Below are positions 17,517 through 28,688 of a stretch of DNA of 36,118 bases, piece by piece. The notes beneath the pieces are model-generated. The model had not been told where the DNA came from. It did not search any database and worked only from the letters and a program-made list of their open reading frames with translations. Position numbers and translations under genes: made by a program. Every line of letters starts with the position of its first letter. Position 1 is the stretch's first letter. Source of the stretch: Cladosporium sp. IMV 00045. Its lineage: Eukaryota > Ascomycota > Dothideomycetes > Cladosporiales > Cladosporiaceae. Location of the stretch: the NCBI GenBank assembly GCA_001931905.2, contig MSJI02000341.1, positions 1-36,118 of the forward strand. Direction: 5' to 3'.

Positions 17517-20500
17517 TCATACAAGCCAGAGAGAAGCCCAAGCAGTCTTGAGCGCCTTGCTCAAGCGTTTCTTAAGCTTTCTCGACCACGTCGTCATGTT
17601 GTCTGTGGGTAAAGAAGAGTTCATTGCTCTTTTGAGGATCGAGGTGGACTCGTAAGGCGCATTCAGCATGTAAGGCGGTCTGACGGTCATGTTGGTGCTG
17701 ACGTCCCTCTTGCTTGGTGGCACATTTCCCAACTCAAAGTCCATGGCTGTTTTGTCTGTGATCCAGAAACACAAGTTTAGTACGTAATTGTACGGACCCC
17801 CATATATGGTGACGGCTTCTGGAACCTTCAAGCCCAGCTGCTCCTTGTGATTAATGAGCAGCCACGCTACACCACGGCCGTTCGGGGTCCCCAACAAGGC
17901 TTGCCCATCCGGATGTGTCATCGGGATCTTGACTCCAGGCCATGCTACCAGCTCCTCTTTGCGGGTGCTGAGCACCTGATGGATGACGTTCTCGGTTTCT
18001 TTGTTGATGATCAGGGATTGGAACACGTATTTCAGGTTTTTGATCTCGTTGCCGGCATATTTCTGCCAGGTGAGGAATGTGATGTCCGACCACTGCTTAA
18101 GAGGTGTCGACTCTTCCCCAGGCCTCATGTTCGTGGCTTTCCATGTGTAAGCCGGACTAGAACTGGAGGTAGCAGCAATGGTACCCCCTGCCACGTTGAA
18201 GAGCCATTTATATTGTGCATGAGTAGGGGGATAGAAACGGTTCTGGACTCGAGATTCACGCTTATGCCCAAAATCGCGAATCACACTGACGCTATCACCC
18301 ACGGGAAGAGGCAAAGCCTGGAATGCGTCCCAAAGTCGGAGAATGCGCAATTCTTTTCCGTCCACTGGGGTGCTCTCAGCTTCTTTCCACCCATAGCGAG
18401 CCAGATCCCTAAATTCGGTCCACTGGCTTCGACTGTTGTGATCAGAATCGATATCGTGAGCCCGACAAAGTAACATAATGCCGCGCATTTTAGAATTCTC
18501 ATAGACATCATCTTCATTGTCTCGTCGTTGGATATCTGTTTTGTCTGCGATCCAGAAAACCAGACTTTGTGACCGACTGCTTCTTCCGTAGATGGTCACA
18601 GCATCCGGGACCTTCAAGCCTAATTGTTCTTTATGTTGGATCAGTAGCCATGCAACACCGCCACCGTTAGGACTTCCTAGTAAAGCTTGGGCGTCTGGAT
18701 CGGTCATGGGAATTCTCAGACCAGGCCACGGCTTGACAGTTTCCTTGCGAGATTCAAGAATGTGGCCAATAATATCCACAGTTATGGGGTTGGTAATGAT
18801 GCTCTGTACGATATACTTCAGATTCCGGATGTTTCCGCCTGATTCGTGCTTCCACGCAAGGAAAGCAACATCGGACCATTGCTGAAGTGCAACAAGTTCC
18901 TCTCCAGGGCCCAGGTTATCTGCCTTTGTTAGATGACTTGATCCGCTGCTTTCAGTGGCGATGAGCGCACCGCCGGCCGCATTTAAAAGAATTTCGTAAG
19001 TGCCTGATGTGGAAGGATAGAAATGGCCGTCGACTTTAGAGTCCCTAACGTGCTTGAATGTACACGCCACGTTGTCGTCTGGGCCCAGTGGTAAGTCCAG
19101 TCCTTCGGCCATAGGAAGTAGCTGAGCTATTTCCAGGTCTTCCTCATCGATGGGGGTCGGGGGTCTGGCGTCCCATCCGTATTTGGCAAGAGCTCCGAAT
19201 TCAGTGAAAGCACTCTGTTCAGCATTGTCACTGTGGAGTTTACAAAGCAATCCGCTGCCTTTCTTCAGGGCATTCTCGTAGTCCTCGTCAGCAATCGCGC
19301 GTGGCTGGTGCATGCCCGCTCGGTCAATGACGGCATCGAGCGCTCGTGATGGCGGCCCATCATTGCTGTCATCAGTTCTTCGATGATTAGTCGGAACAGC
19401 AGCATTGCGCAGTGCAAGGGATCCATGCTGGCTTGTCGGAGGAGACGACTCAATGTGATCTCTACGCTCCGGGTTGTCCTTGTGGTCTCTGATATAGTAT
19501 AGAGCATTGTACGCAGAAGCCCAGGACGCGCTGAAGATGCGGATCTGGTAGACCTCTTTCCAGCCCAAAGCCTCGCGGTTGGTAGCAAGAAGGTATGCCA
19601 CGCCCTTGCCGTTGGGTAGTCCAAGAGCCACATGGAAACCGTCGTCACCGAGCTTGTATAATGTGCCTGGCCAAGGTTTAGGTATTCCTTCCTCATCAAG
19701 CCCGCCATCCTTGCTCAATAATTCGCGGAAGGCTTTCTTGGCTGCATCATTGGTGATGCCGTGTCGTAGGACACCTTTGAGCTTCGTCATCTTAGCCGGA
19801 TCACTCTTGCATATGTCCTTGTAAACAACGAATGTTTCATCGCTCCACTGTTTGAGAGGCGGATAGGGATTGACTGTGCCATCAACCCGTGGATTTTCGT
19901 CTCGACCTGCACTCCAAGGATTCTTGCTGTCCAAAGCCGCGATGGCTCCTTCCGAGAACAGACTGCGGTAATACGCACCAGACGGGTAATATGTTTGACC
20001 ATCGGAGCCTTTGGTCTCCTTGAGATGCTGGTACTCAATCTTGTGATTACTTCCTTCAGTCAGTGGCAAATTAATGTCCAGCCAGGAATCGAAAGTAGCG
20101 GCATCTTTGTCCTCTTCAACTGCCTCCTGCGTGTTTTGCAAAAGGGTCCAGCCAGAGTTCTTGAGGTCATCTAACTTGGAGAATCGGTTCTGCTCGATGT
20201 TCAAACAACTCTTCAAGACGTCGACGGTGCTGTCTTGGGCCATCACAAGGAAACGACCATCACTATTGGCCTTTTGGAGGACCTCTGAATCGGGCTCGCC
20301 AATCCTGCGAATAAGGCGCTTATCAGATTCAGACGAAGAGTCGCTCTCGTCATCACAGATCTCATCGATCGTAAACAACACATGGAGCGTATGATCTTTC
20401 CAGACCCTCACTTTAGTGATGGTCTTTGCCCCGAGTTGTTCTCGATGTTGAAGCAGTAAGTATGCAACACCCTTCCCGTTATTTGACCCAATGAGCGCAT

Positions 20501-23500
20501 GGAAGTCGTCCGAGCCTGGTAGGAAATCCCTTCCTGGCCAGTCAGGCACATCGGCCCATTGGGCTTTTCGGAAAAGACGAGCAGCAAGGTCCCGAGTCTT
20601 CGGATTGCTCACGATTCGATGCCAAACAGCTTCTAGTCCGTCGAGACTCTGGCCAGTGTCTTGCATGAACTTTTGATACTCCAAGAATGTCACATCAGAC
20701 CAAAACCTGAGTTTCGGATAAGGGTTCGGATTGCCGGTCACGGGAGGCTGCTGGTTTCTGCCTTCATTCTCAGCACCATATATATTTTCCGCAATGATCA
20801 TGTTGGGGTTGTATCTGTTGTCGAATTCGGCGCCCGTTTTGTAGTACGCAACGCCACCAATCTGTTTGTTATCTGAGTGGCTGTCATAGGCTCTGTGGTT
20901 GTCGTCTTGATTCATCGATGCGCCGACGTACTCGTACACCTGCTTGGTGGCGGTGAAGAATGAAACCGGGCCCACTCTGGATTTACGCATGCGATACCAT
21001 CCCCAAGCAGCCAGTGCATCATCTTTAGTCCATTCAGATTGCGCCACACATTCATCAGAAGATTTCAAAGCAGCCGCGAGACCCTTGCCGTTCCTGACGA
21101 ATTGGTTGTAGTCTGCTTGATCCAAAGCGCGGACCGCCAACTGTTTCGTGCCATTGTCGGGAAACGCATCCTCAAATGCATCTGCGTACGCTGAATCTCG
21201 ACGATGACGGGAAGAGGGCTCGCCAGCTTCTCCCTGAGCGATGTTATCGATCAAGAACAGGACATGTAACTGGTAATCGTACCAGACTCTAGCCTTTGCA
21301 ATTTTCTTGCGGCCCGTCTGTTGACGATGTTGGAGGAGCAGGTAAGCTACTCCCACGCCATTGGGCGAGCCAACAAGTGCGGCAAGCTCATCGCTACCAG
21401 CACTGAAGTCCTTTCCCGGCCATACAGGAATATGGTGTATCGCAAACCCATCCTCTCCGGCAGCAAACTTGATGCACAGGTTTCTCGTGTACTCGTTGAT
21501 TATATTGTGTCTCCACACTGCTTTGAGCTGATCCATCGGCTGTTCGTCAGAGATTTCCTGCATGACTCTCTGATATTCCAGGAACATGACATCAGACTGG
21601 TGAGCCAGAAGCGGGTATGGGTTCGGGTTGCCAGTGACGGGTGGACGCTCCTTCTTCCCCCTTTCAGCTGGCCCAAAATTGGAAGTGCTGGTGATGATTG
21701 TTGGATTGTATCTGTTTCCATAAGATGCTCCAGTCGGATAATACGTCGTCCCGTCAATTTCTCTTTTGTCAGCATGACTGTCCATGACCCAGCGATTCAC
21801 ATTATTGTCCCAAGGAGCATTTACAAAATCAAAGACGGTAGGCCATGCTCCTGAAAATCTTGGTGGAGCTTGTTTGGCATCGTATCCGCGAACCCAACCC
21901 CAGTCCTTCAACGCTTTGTAGTCAGTAAACCTGCTCTGCGGGAAACAATCTTCACTGGACTGCAGCGCTTCCAGTAGTTTCTTGCCTCTCTCAAGGAGTT
22001 CGGAATATTTCTCTTCTGAAAGCGCTCTGGGTTTGTTTGCATGGCCTGTGGAGTGAATCGCCAGGTCTCGCCTTGTTTGAGACGTGCTCTCGGAGCCAAC
22101 TTGCTCTCCAGAGGTTTCATCCAGATCCTTGAAAACGAAAAGGACATAGATGCCGCCGTCGAAGTACACTCGTGCTTGCGAGATAGTCTTGCGGCCAAGG
22201 TCCTTGTGCGTAGCTAAGAGCCATGCGGCTCCCCTTCCATTCGGGCTTGCTACCAGGGCAGCGAGCTCATCTGAGTCGGCTTCGAAGTCTTTGCCCGGCC
22301 AGAGAAGCTTGCCTGCCACCATGTCATCTTTAGTCAGGCCGGTGACCATTTCGACTATTCCACGAGAGTACCTGTTGACAACGTGAGACCGCAGAACGCC
22401 CTTCAATTTGTCGATAGGTCTGTTGTTCAGCTTCATCAGCCGTACGAATTCCAGATACACAACGTCGCTATAGTGTTCGAGCGGAGGGAGCGGGTTAGGA
22501 TTTCCGGTCACAGGCCGTTCGCCATTGGCACCCTTGTCCTTTGGTCCGAAGTTGAAGTCCGAACATATCATTTCCATGTTGTATTTGTTGTTGTATTTAC
22601 CACCCGTTGGGGAGTAGGTCTTACCATCTACAGTTGTCTCCCTAGTATGTTGATCGGTAACTTGCCATTGGTCTTCGCCTTTCGAAGAGGCTTTGAGATA
22701 CTTCAGGGCGCGATCAAGACCACCGTTCTTGTATATGGAGAGTGGGTGGATCTCTGACCTTCGCTCCCAGCCGTATTTTCCCAGGTCATCGTAGGAGGTC
22801 CACTTGCTCTCCACACCTTTGCCGCAATTTAGCAGTTCCAGATAAGCTTTGCCTTTATCAACCCATGGCTTGTAGGCTGCATCAGATATGGATTCGCTTG
22901 GCTGACTGATCTGAGGAACAGGTATCGATGGAGCTTGACGCGACTTGATGTTCTTTTCAGTCCTTCTAGAGACCGATTCTTCATTTTCGTCATCGTCGCC
23001 ACTTGGCGATTCATCAACATCTTCAAATTTGAACAGCATGTTAAGGTAGTGGTTTCTTCCGAAGCCAAAAACTCTCACGCTTGAGATAGTCTTGTGGCCA
23101 AGCTGCTCTTTGTGTTGGGCTAACAACCAGACAGGTGCTGTACGATGATTAGCGCAAATTCTCTATTGAAACATAAGAACGATCTGTCTTACCACGTCCA
23201 TTGGGGCTCGCAACCAAAGCAGCCAGCTCGTCAGAATCGGCGTCAAAATCTACACCCGGCCAATCAGGAAATTTGACAGAGTCAAACAATGAAGTGCCAA
23301 CCGCCTTCATGGCCAGACGTTCAGTCTCATCGTTTACAACGACGTCCTGTAGCGAGCCTTTCAGGCCAGTGAGGGGCTTGTTCATGTCGGTCATCAGGCG
23401 CTGAAACTCCAAGAACAAGACGTCGCTCAATCGTTCGAGCTTAGGAAATGTGTCCTGATCTGGGTTTATATACCGAGGACCATAGTTGGCCGATGAGAGA

Positions 23501-24906
23501 ATGAACTCGGGGTTGTGCGTGTTTTCGTAAACCCCGGATGTAGGGGGATATGTCTTGCCTTCATGGGCTGTTTCGGTCATGTGCAGGTCATAAACAGTCC
23601 ATGTTTCTTCGTCGTCCATTTGTGCGCCAATATGCTCGATAGCTTCCTTCCAGACATCTTTCAACTCCATCATAGGATGGCCGCTTGACAATCTTTTCCA
23701 TCCCCAATCAGCAAGATGGTCATAGGACATGAACTCACTGGGCTTGCCTGAACCACACTTGAGCATGCTAAGGTACTGTTTGCCTTTAGCAACAGCCTTT
23801 TCCCACTCGTCGGCGCGAGGTCTGATGCCTTCGCGGGCAAGGTGCACATCCTTGATCGATCGAGCAACTGTTGCAGGAGAAGTTCCAGCCACTTGCGATT
23901 CCGAGGACTGATTCCCTGATAGCTCTTTGATGTGGAATGTGTAAAAGTGTTGTTGAGAGTCCTGTACCCGTTCTGACCAAAGGTCAACAGCTTCGATGTA
24001 CTTCCAGCCAAGCTGCTTCCGGTGAGTGAGGAGTAGCCAGGCGACACCCCTACCGATCGGGGTAGCCAAAATGGCCGCAAGCTCCTCTGAGCCGTTTTTG
24101 AAGGTCTTGCCAGGGTATGACTCCCAGCTATCCTTGCCGCGCAAAACTCCAGTCGCAATTCGATCGGTGACTTTGCTCGTCGTGTTGCATTTGACAACCG
24201 TGTTCAAGCGTCTTATGCATGTCTCGTCGCCCTTGCAAGCATCTGCCCATGCAATGAATGCAAGATCTGCCCAACTTTGGAGTGGAACAAACTCCTTGCC
24301 TGGCGAGCCATCGAGTGGAGGCTTGCGATGGGGGCCAATGTTCCGAGGTGATACGTTGTTCAAAGCAAGTATCGCACCATCCGTGTTCATCACGTTCATG
24401 AAAAAACCACCGGATCGAGGGTACTCTGTCCCGTTGAGGGTGACATTTTCGAATTGTCCAAAATTGTACTGGATATTCTCCTGGTCCCCAGAGTGAAGTT
24501 TCAGCAATTTAGTCGCACTTTCCCATCCAGCATCCCTCGGAGGCCCTTTGTACAGTGAGGCCCAGCCATTGCTATCCAAATCCTTCCACTCGGTGAAGTC
24601 CGAGTCTCGCACGCCGCAGGTCGAAAGGTCCTCGCTAGCAAGCAGCTTCATGAGATTGTTCCCTTTGCTGACTGCATGATCCCAATCAAGTTTGTCATCC
24701 GGGTCAGAAGGTTTGTCGTTGATGACGATGGCAGATGAGTTGTCCTGCGACTCCGCGCGTGGCAGCAAATGCGGGTTGGAGGTTTGGTCGACATTTCTGA
24801 AAACACCGAAGAAACCGTGAAGGTCATGCTGCGATTGGTCGAGAAGACTTTTGCTTGTCGCAAAGGGGGTAGTGTGAAGTAGGAGGGTGAGGAGGAGTAA
24901 CTGCAT
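17517..24906 (-). CDS. Giant secreted protein with eight tandem domains, 2444 aa
   Basis: Two exons: 23193-24906 and 17517-23137. The 55-bp intron (GTAAGA...TACAG) falls inside the motif PNGR|xxxWLL of the second domain, and splicing restores exactly the length seen in the other domains. The start at 24906 gives the signal peptide MQLLLLTLLLHTTPFATSKS. Domains lie at about residues 77-330, 367-612, 666-910, 955-1203, 1255-1497, 1538-1790, 1863-2105 and 2121-2370. Each has, in order, a GKxLL helix, a (Y/D)xxLxxxGW block, a YPxxGxxY block, often PPVTGNPNPYP, then (W)SDVxFLE(Y/W), WPGxDF, ELAALVxSPNGxGVAWLLxxHKxQLGxKxI, and a final strand-rich LFxIxD. Domains 7 and 8 form a distinct, closer pair. 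Every domain from the second on is followed within about 25 residues by RR or KR. The tail is basic and amphipathic. I know no characterised homologue. An extracellular role is inferred from the signal peptide. Confidence 0.82.
17742..24678 (-). repeat. Eight protein-level tandem repeats of about 250 codons
   Basis: The repeat array inside the giant secreted protein. DNA identity between units is low by eye while protein motifs persist, so the array is old, apart from the closer pair of units 7 and 8. Units 3, 4 and 5 share the block PPVTGNPNPYP or close variants; unit 6 has VDGTVNPYPP. Confidence 0.8.
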
Positions 24907-25346
24907 GACGCCGAGACTGATTGCAGGGTATCTTGTCAACAACGTCTTGTCAACAATCGCCGATGAGGGGGAATGCACAAGCAATGCTTTGAATCCACAC
25001 GTTGTCCCAGGTCAATTGAGCTGTAGGGGTGTGTGCTTGTTGAGACAAGATTGTCAAAACTCAGTCGGTGAATTGAAAAGTTGTTTAGGATGTTGGAGAT
25101 CAAGTGTATGTTAGGTTTGAGAAAAGAAAGAGGATTATGACCAAGATATAGCAGGAATCTAGCAGGCCATCACACGTCGACATCGTGGCAAACAAACATC
25201 ACGACATAGCAGAGTCCAGCACACAGCGCGTCCAGTGCTCACAAGTCCAGCTCACGACCAGAGCAACGAACGTCTGTGTTTGCTCACAGAGTCCATGTGG
25301 TCCTCTCATGTCTGATGGCAGCGCTGTCTCGACAATCATGAGCTCA
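24907..25346. other. Promoter of the giant gene and 3' region of VMA22
   Basis: 440 bp between two minus-strand genes. An in-frame reading upstream of 24906 gives 26 extra codons with no signal-peptide character, so it was treated as leader. No other gene is seen. Confidence 0.5.
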
Positions 25347-26087
25347 TCAAGTGGCAACCTTCGCCTTTTCCGCCTTTCTTACGGCTTTTCTGGTTTTCCT
25401 GATTTCCACTTCGATTGCTCTCAATTCTCGAGCTGCGTTGATTGCATCTGCAACTGGACTGCGGCCATAAGCGCTTTCGTCTGCGTGATCAGACTTATCT
25501 GGAGATTGGAGTGTCGCTGTGAATGAAGCCTGTGCCCTTTTGAGTTCAGGAGGAACCAGAATTCCGTACCATCGCAGTGGATTGCGGATTCGAGGCTTCT
25601 GGTCGTCTTCAGGCTCCTCGGGCTTGATATCTTCGGACGTTTGCTCCGGTTCTGGTGTGGTGGGTGGCGATGGTTCCTGGGCTGGAATCTCGTTTTCCGC
25701 TTCGATTTTCGACTCTTCGGTCACGCTTTCTCTTGCTCTCTCGGTCAAATCTTCCGATATGAACCGCAATTTCAAGCTCTGCATGCCGGTGGCCAATGAG
25801 TCGTTTTCTTGATCGGCTTTCACGTCGGATACATGAGTCCTTTGAATAGCTTTCATGCGTTCATCGTACCAATCCTGACCGTAACGTCGACCGAAAGGAG
25901 CACTCGCTTGTGCTCGTGCCAATGAAAAGAATCCGGAAGCCATCGATTTCTGGATTTCGTGTTGCGCTTTCGTATAGTTGTCCAAGAGACCTAGGTAGAT
26001 TTCCCATAGCTCGTCCAGGCGATCTTCTGCATCGACGAGTGACAGCTTGTCCACATTGGGGACCACATCTGGCTCGGGAGTCTTCAT
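25347..26087 (-). CDS. VMA22: V-ATPase assembly factor Vma22 (CCDC115-like)
   Basis: 246-aa single-exon protein. Vma22 acts in the ER with Vma12 and Vma21 to assemble the membrane sector of the vacuolar ATPase. The N-terminal part (about 10-60) is a helix of the type LDELWExYLGLLDNYTKAQHEIQKSMASGFFSLARAQ, followed by the family-like RYGQDWYDERMKA. The middle is acidic and Pro/Glu-rich. The most telling segment is NPLRWYGILVPPELKRAQASF (about 169-189), which I know from fungal Vma22 proteins, followed by a C-terminal basic helix (EIRKTRKAVRKAEKAK). It diverges from the next gene across 206 bp, so the two may share a promoter region. Confidence 0.85.
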   Translation of the reverse strand: MKTPEPDVVPNVDKLSLVDAEDRLDELWEIYLGLLDNYTKAQHEIQKSMASGFFSLARAQASAPFGRRYGQDWYDERMKAIQRTHVSDVKADQENDSLATGMQSLKLRFISEDLTERARESVTEESKIEAENEIPAQEPSPPTTPEPEQTSEDIKPEEPEDDQKPRIRNPLRWYGILVPPELKRAQASFTATLQSPDKSDHADESAYGRSPVADAINAARELRAIEVEIRKTRKAVRKAEKAKVAT

Positions 26088-26293
26088 GTCAGTGTATTGT
26101 GTTCAAGTCATATATTTTTGTGCAATTTATTGATGTTTGAAGAGCCCATCTGGTCGTGTCACTTACAGTCGCACCTCCGGCGAAATCGGCGCTTGTCCGA
26201 AAGGGGAAGTTGCGGAGCTCGCCTTCTGTCCATCGCGACATCATCATCGACTGCAATTGCAGACAGCATTATTGCTGCTAACAAACACACAAA
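26088..26293. promoter_or_regulatory. Shared divergent promoter region
   Basis: 206 bp between the start codons of VMA22 (-) and the mitochondrial-type protein (+). Both genes must be driven from this short interval or from overlapping UTRs. No specific motif is assigned. Confidence 0.5.
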
Positions 26294-28108
26294 ATGCTCT
26301 CCAGAACAGCAGCAGGAAGTCGGATACCGGCATTGCGACCTCGTCGACCACCAAGCGTGAACGGCGCCCTCCCACGACCGCGCCCTTTCACACAGCACAG
26401 CAAGCTGCAGCTCGTCACAAGACACTCGCTTCGCCCTCAACTCCCATACCTCTCACAGCCGCATCTTGTCCGCCGATTATCACCTCTGGATCAGCAAGTG
26501 CTGCGTCTACTCAGCACCGAGACCAAGCGCTACGTCAAGGACCAGACATGGCTTGCGCTACGTTGGACGGCAATTGGCTGGACATTCTTGGTTCTTGCCG
26601 GTATATCAATGTTCGGTATTCAGATTGAGCTTGATGAGCGCAAAAACCCTACGCCTACCGAGTGGACGTTCTGGACAAAGCACTATTTGCGCTCAGCAAG
26701 AGGCAGCAAAGAGGATCGGGCTGGGGTTGGAATTGTGGACTGGGCGCGCGTTGCTTCTAGCTATCTCAATGCTCTGGGCCGCCTAGAGGGAGAGCAGGAT
26801 GGCAAGGATGTGATGGAGCAGGCGGATGGTGAAGGAATCGTCATTCCGGACGTTGGCAAGGCCGGTATGGATATTTCCGGCAAGAGTTGGGAGTGGAGGA
26901 GCGGGTATTTTGAGGTCATCATGGGATGTGCAGAGGCGGCGGAGCACTTGAACGATATGGTTCTGGACACGACAAGAGGCTTCGTCTACCCTAAGGAGAT
27001 TGTCATTGGACCTTCGAACCCAGATCCGAGACCACCTGCGCGATACATGGGTGCCCCGCCACTCGAGGAGAATGTGACCAGGGCTATGGAAGCGCCCGAG
27101 ACGTTCTACATGCGCGTCCTCACCGGCAAGGGTTTCACTACTAAACAACGACTCGAAGCTGCTTGGAGATATGGTACGTGGCTGGAAACCTCTGGATTGG
27201 ACGAGAGCGCAGGAGAAATGTACAAATGGGCAGTCGACATCGCGAAATCGGCCATGTCCAACCCCGACTCGATCCTCGACCCCAAGACCTTCCTCCTCGC
27301 AGACCCAAGCTCTAAATCCGCAGCTCTCCCGGACACCGCAGCGCCCACACCCAACATCCTCTCAGCCCTGACAAAACTGGGCGCTCACACTGCTCGGTGC
27401 GGCGACGTCGCCAACGGTCTACCCATCCTCCTCTCCGTTCTCAGAGCCCACCGCGCAGCACTCATCTCCCCCAACCCGAACAAGCGTCGCGCACCCCCAC
27501 CCAAACCCGAAGGTGGCTCCGACATCGACGCCGCCGTCTCCATGATCACCAGACTCTTCACCGCGCCCGTCTTCCCTCCCGAGCCACCCTCGGGCGACAG
27601 ACCCGTAGTCCGAGAAACACCCCTGCCGACGTGCGAAGAAGGCGAGCTCATGCTGTACATCGGCGAGATCCTCTTCGCGACCTCACCCGCCTCCTCCGAA
27701 GGTCTCAGCTGGACGAAGCAAGCGGTGCAGATCGCCGACGCGAACCTCGAGGCCGACAAGGGCAGCTCTAAACACTACCTCAGCGCCGAGGAGAAGCAGC
27801 AATGCAGAGCCTGCTTCCGCGCCGGCGTCAACAACTGGGAAACCATGCTGCTGAGACTCGCTGAGAAGAACGTCGACGTGCAGAGCAGAGAAGGCGGCCA
27901 GAGCGCTGGCTGGCTCGAGTGGCGCGGTTGGTTCGGTGGCGGCGGATCTGCCGTGAAGGGCAAGACGCTCGAGGAGGCGAGGATGGGTGTGCTGGAGGCT
28001 GAGATGCAGGAGGTGGAGAAGTTGAAAGAGAAGATCGCCAAGGAGGTGATGGTTGAGGATATTTACAAGCATCGCGGGTCTGGAGGTGGAGGCGTTTGGG
28101 TTGGATGA
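26294..28108 (+). CDS. Mitochondrial-type single-pass membrane protein, 604 aa
   Basis: Conserved fungal protein. I recall that homologues are often auto-labelled 'MFS maltose permease', but the sequence does not support that: only one clear membrane segment is present (about 91-110, WTAIGWTFLVLAGISMFGIQ), not twelve. The first 80 residues are rich in Arg, Ser and Pro with almost no acidic residues, as in mitochondrial presequences. After the membrane segment come EWTFWTKHYLRSAR, VDWARVASSYLNALGRLE and KSWEWRSGYFEVIMGCAEAAEHLNDMVLDTTRGFVYP, then helical repeats (ETFYMRVLTGKGFTTKQRLEAAWRYGTWLE and AGEMYKWAVDIA) that look TPR-like. The likely location is the mitochondrial inner membrane, with a soluble helical domain; this is inference. 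It is a single exon with ATG at 26294. Confidence 0.75.
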   Translation: MLSRTAAGSRIPALRPRRPPSVNGALPRPRPFTQHSKLQLVTRHSLRPQLPYLSQPHLVRRLSPLDQQVLRLLSTETKRYVKDQTWLALRWTAIGWTFLVLAGISMFGIQIELDERKNPTPTEWTFWTKHYLRSARGSKEDRAGVGIVDWARVASSYLNALGRLEGEQDGKDVMEQADGEGIVIPDVGKAGMDISGKSWEWRSGYFEVIMGCAEAAEHLNDMVLDTTRGFVYPKEIVIGPSNPDPRPPARYMGAPPLEENVTRAMEAPETFYMRVLTGKGFTTKQRLEAAWRYGTWLETSGLDESAGEMYKWAVDIAKSAMSNPDSILDPKTFLLADPSSKSAALPDTAAPTPNILSALTKLGAHTARCGDVANGLPILLSVLRAHRAALISPNPNKRRAPPPKPEGGSDIDAAVSMITRLFTAPVFPPEPPSGDRPVVRETPLPTCEEGELMLYIGEILFATSPASSEGLSWTKQAVQIADANLEADKGSSKHYLSAEEKQQCRACFRAGVNNWETMLLRLAEKNVDVQSREGGQSAGWLEWRGWFGGGGSAVKGKTLEEARMGVLEAEMQEVEKLKEKIAKEVMVEDIYKHRGSGGGGVWVG

Positions 28109-28688
28109 AAGAGATGAACGTTGTTTATGTTGAACAGAAAGCTAACATGACGCGCTTCGCGACCGGCCGGACAGGAACCGTTGCACCGAGCAGGTTTCCA
28201 TCGAGGGTACTCACTTCTGCAGGCCTTGCCCTGCAGGTAGTGATTGGAGAAAGAGGGCATTGTGGTGAAACGCTACGAAATCAATTGGAAAGGCTTCAGC
28301 AGCGGCTGAATAGATGGCGTGCTATAACAGATGCCGTAGCCATCCGAGCGACCCTCTCACACCCCACTCTGAGTTTAGGGAAAGGGAAGAGTATTCCGAG
28401 CGGTTGGTGAATGCCGCAAATGCCGAAAAATGTGGCGGAATCTTCGTACAGAAAGAAAGGATTGGCACGATCTAGAATGAAGGACACTTTGTGATTTCTC
28501 GATTTAGTGACTTGAAGCTAATAGAGCAAAAGCAAACAACGCAGCACGCTGTTTACCACATCTCAGCTTCCTTCTCGATCGCTTCTCGGAATCAACTGAA
28601 CCACGCCACTTGGGCGAACATAGCTTGCAAATTCTGATCATAGCTCTGAGGCCCACTTCCGACGTGTAGTCATGGCAGGGCGCTCGCT
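28109..28688. other. Convergent 3' spacer
   Basis: 580 bp between convergent stops. Only short ORFs without domains are present. It probably holds both 3' UTRs. Confidence 0.5.
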
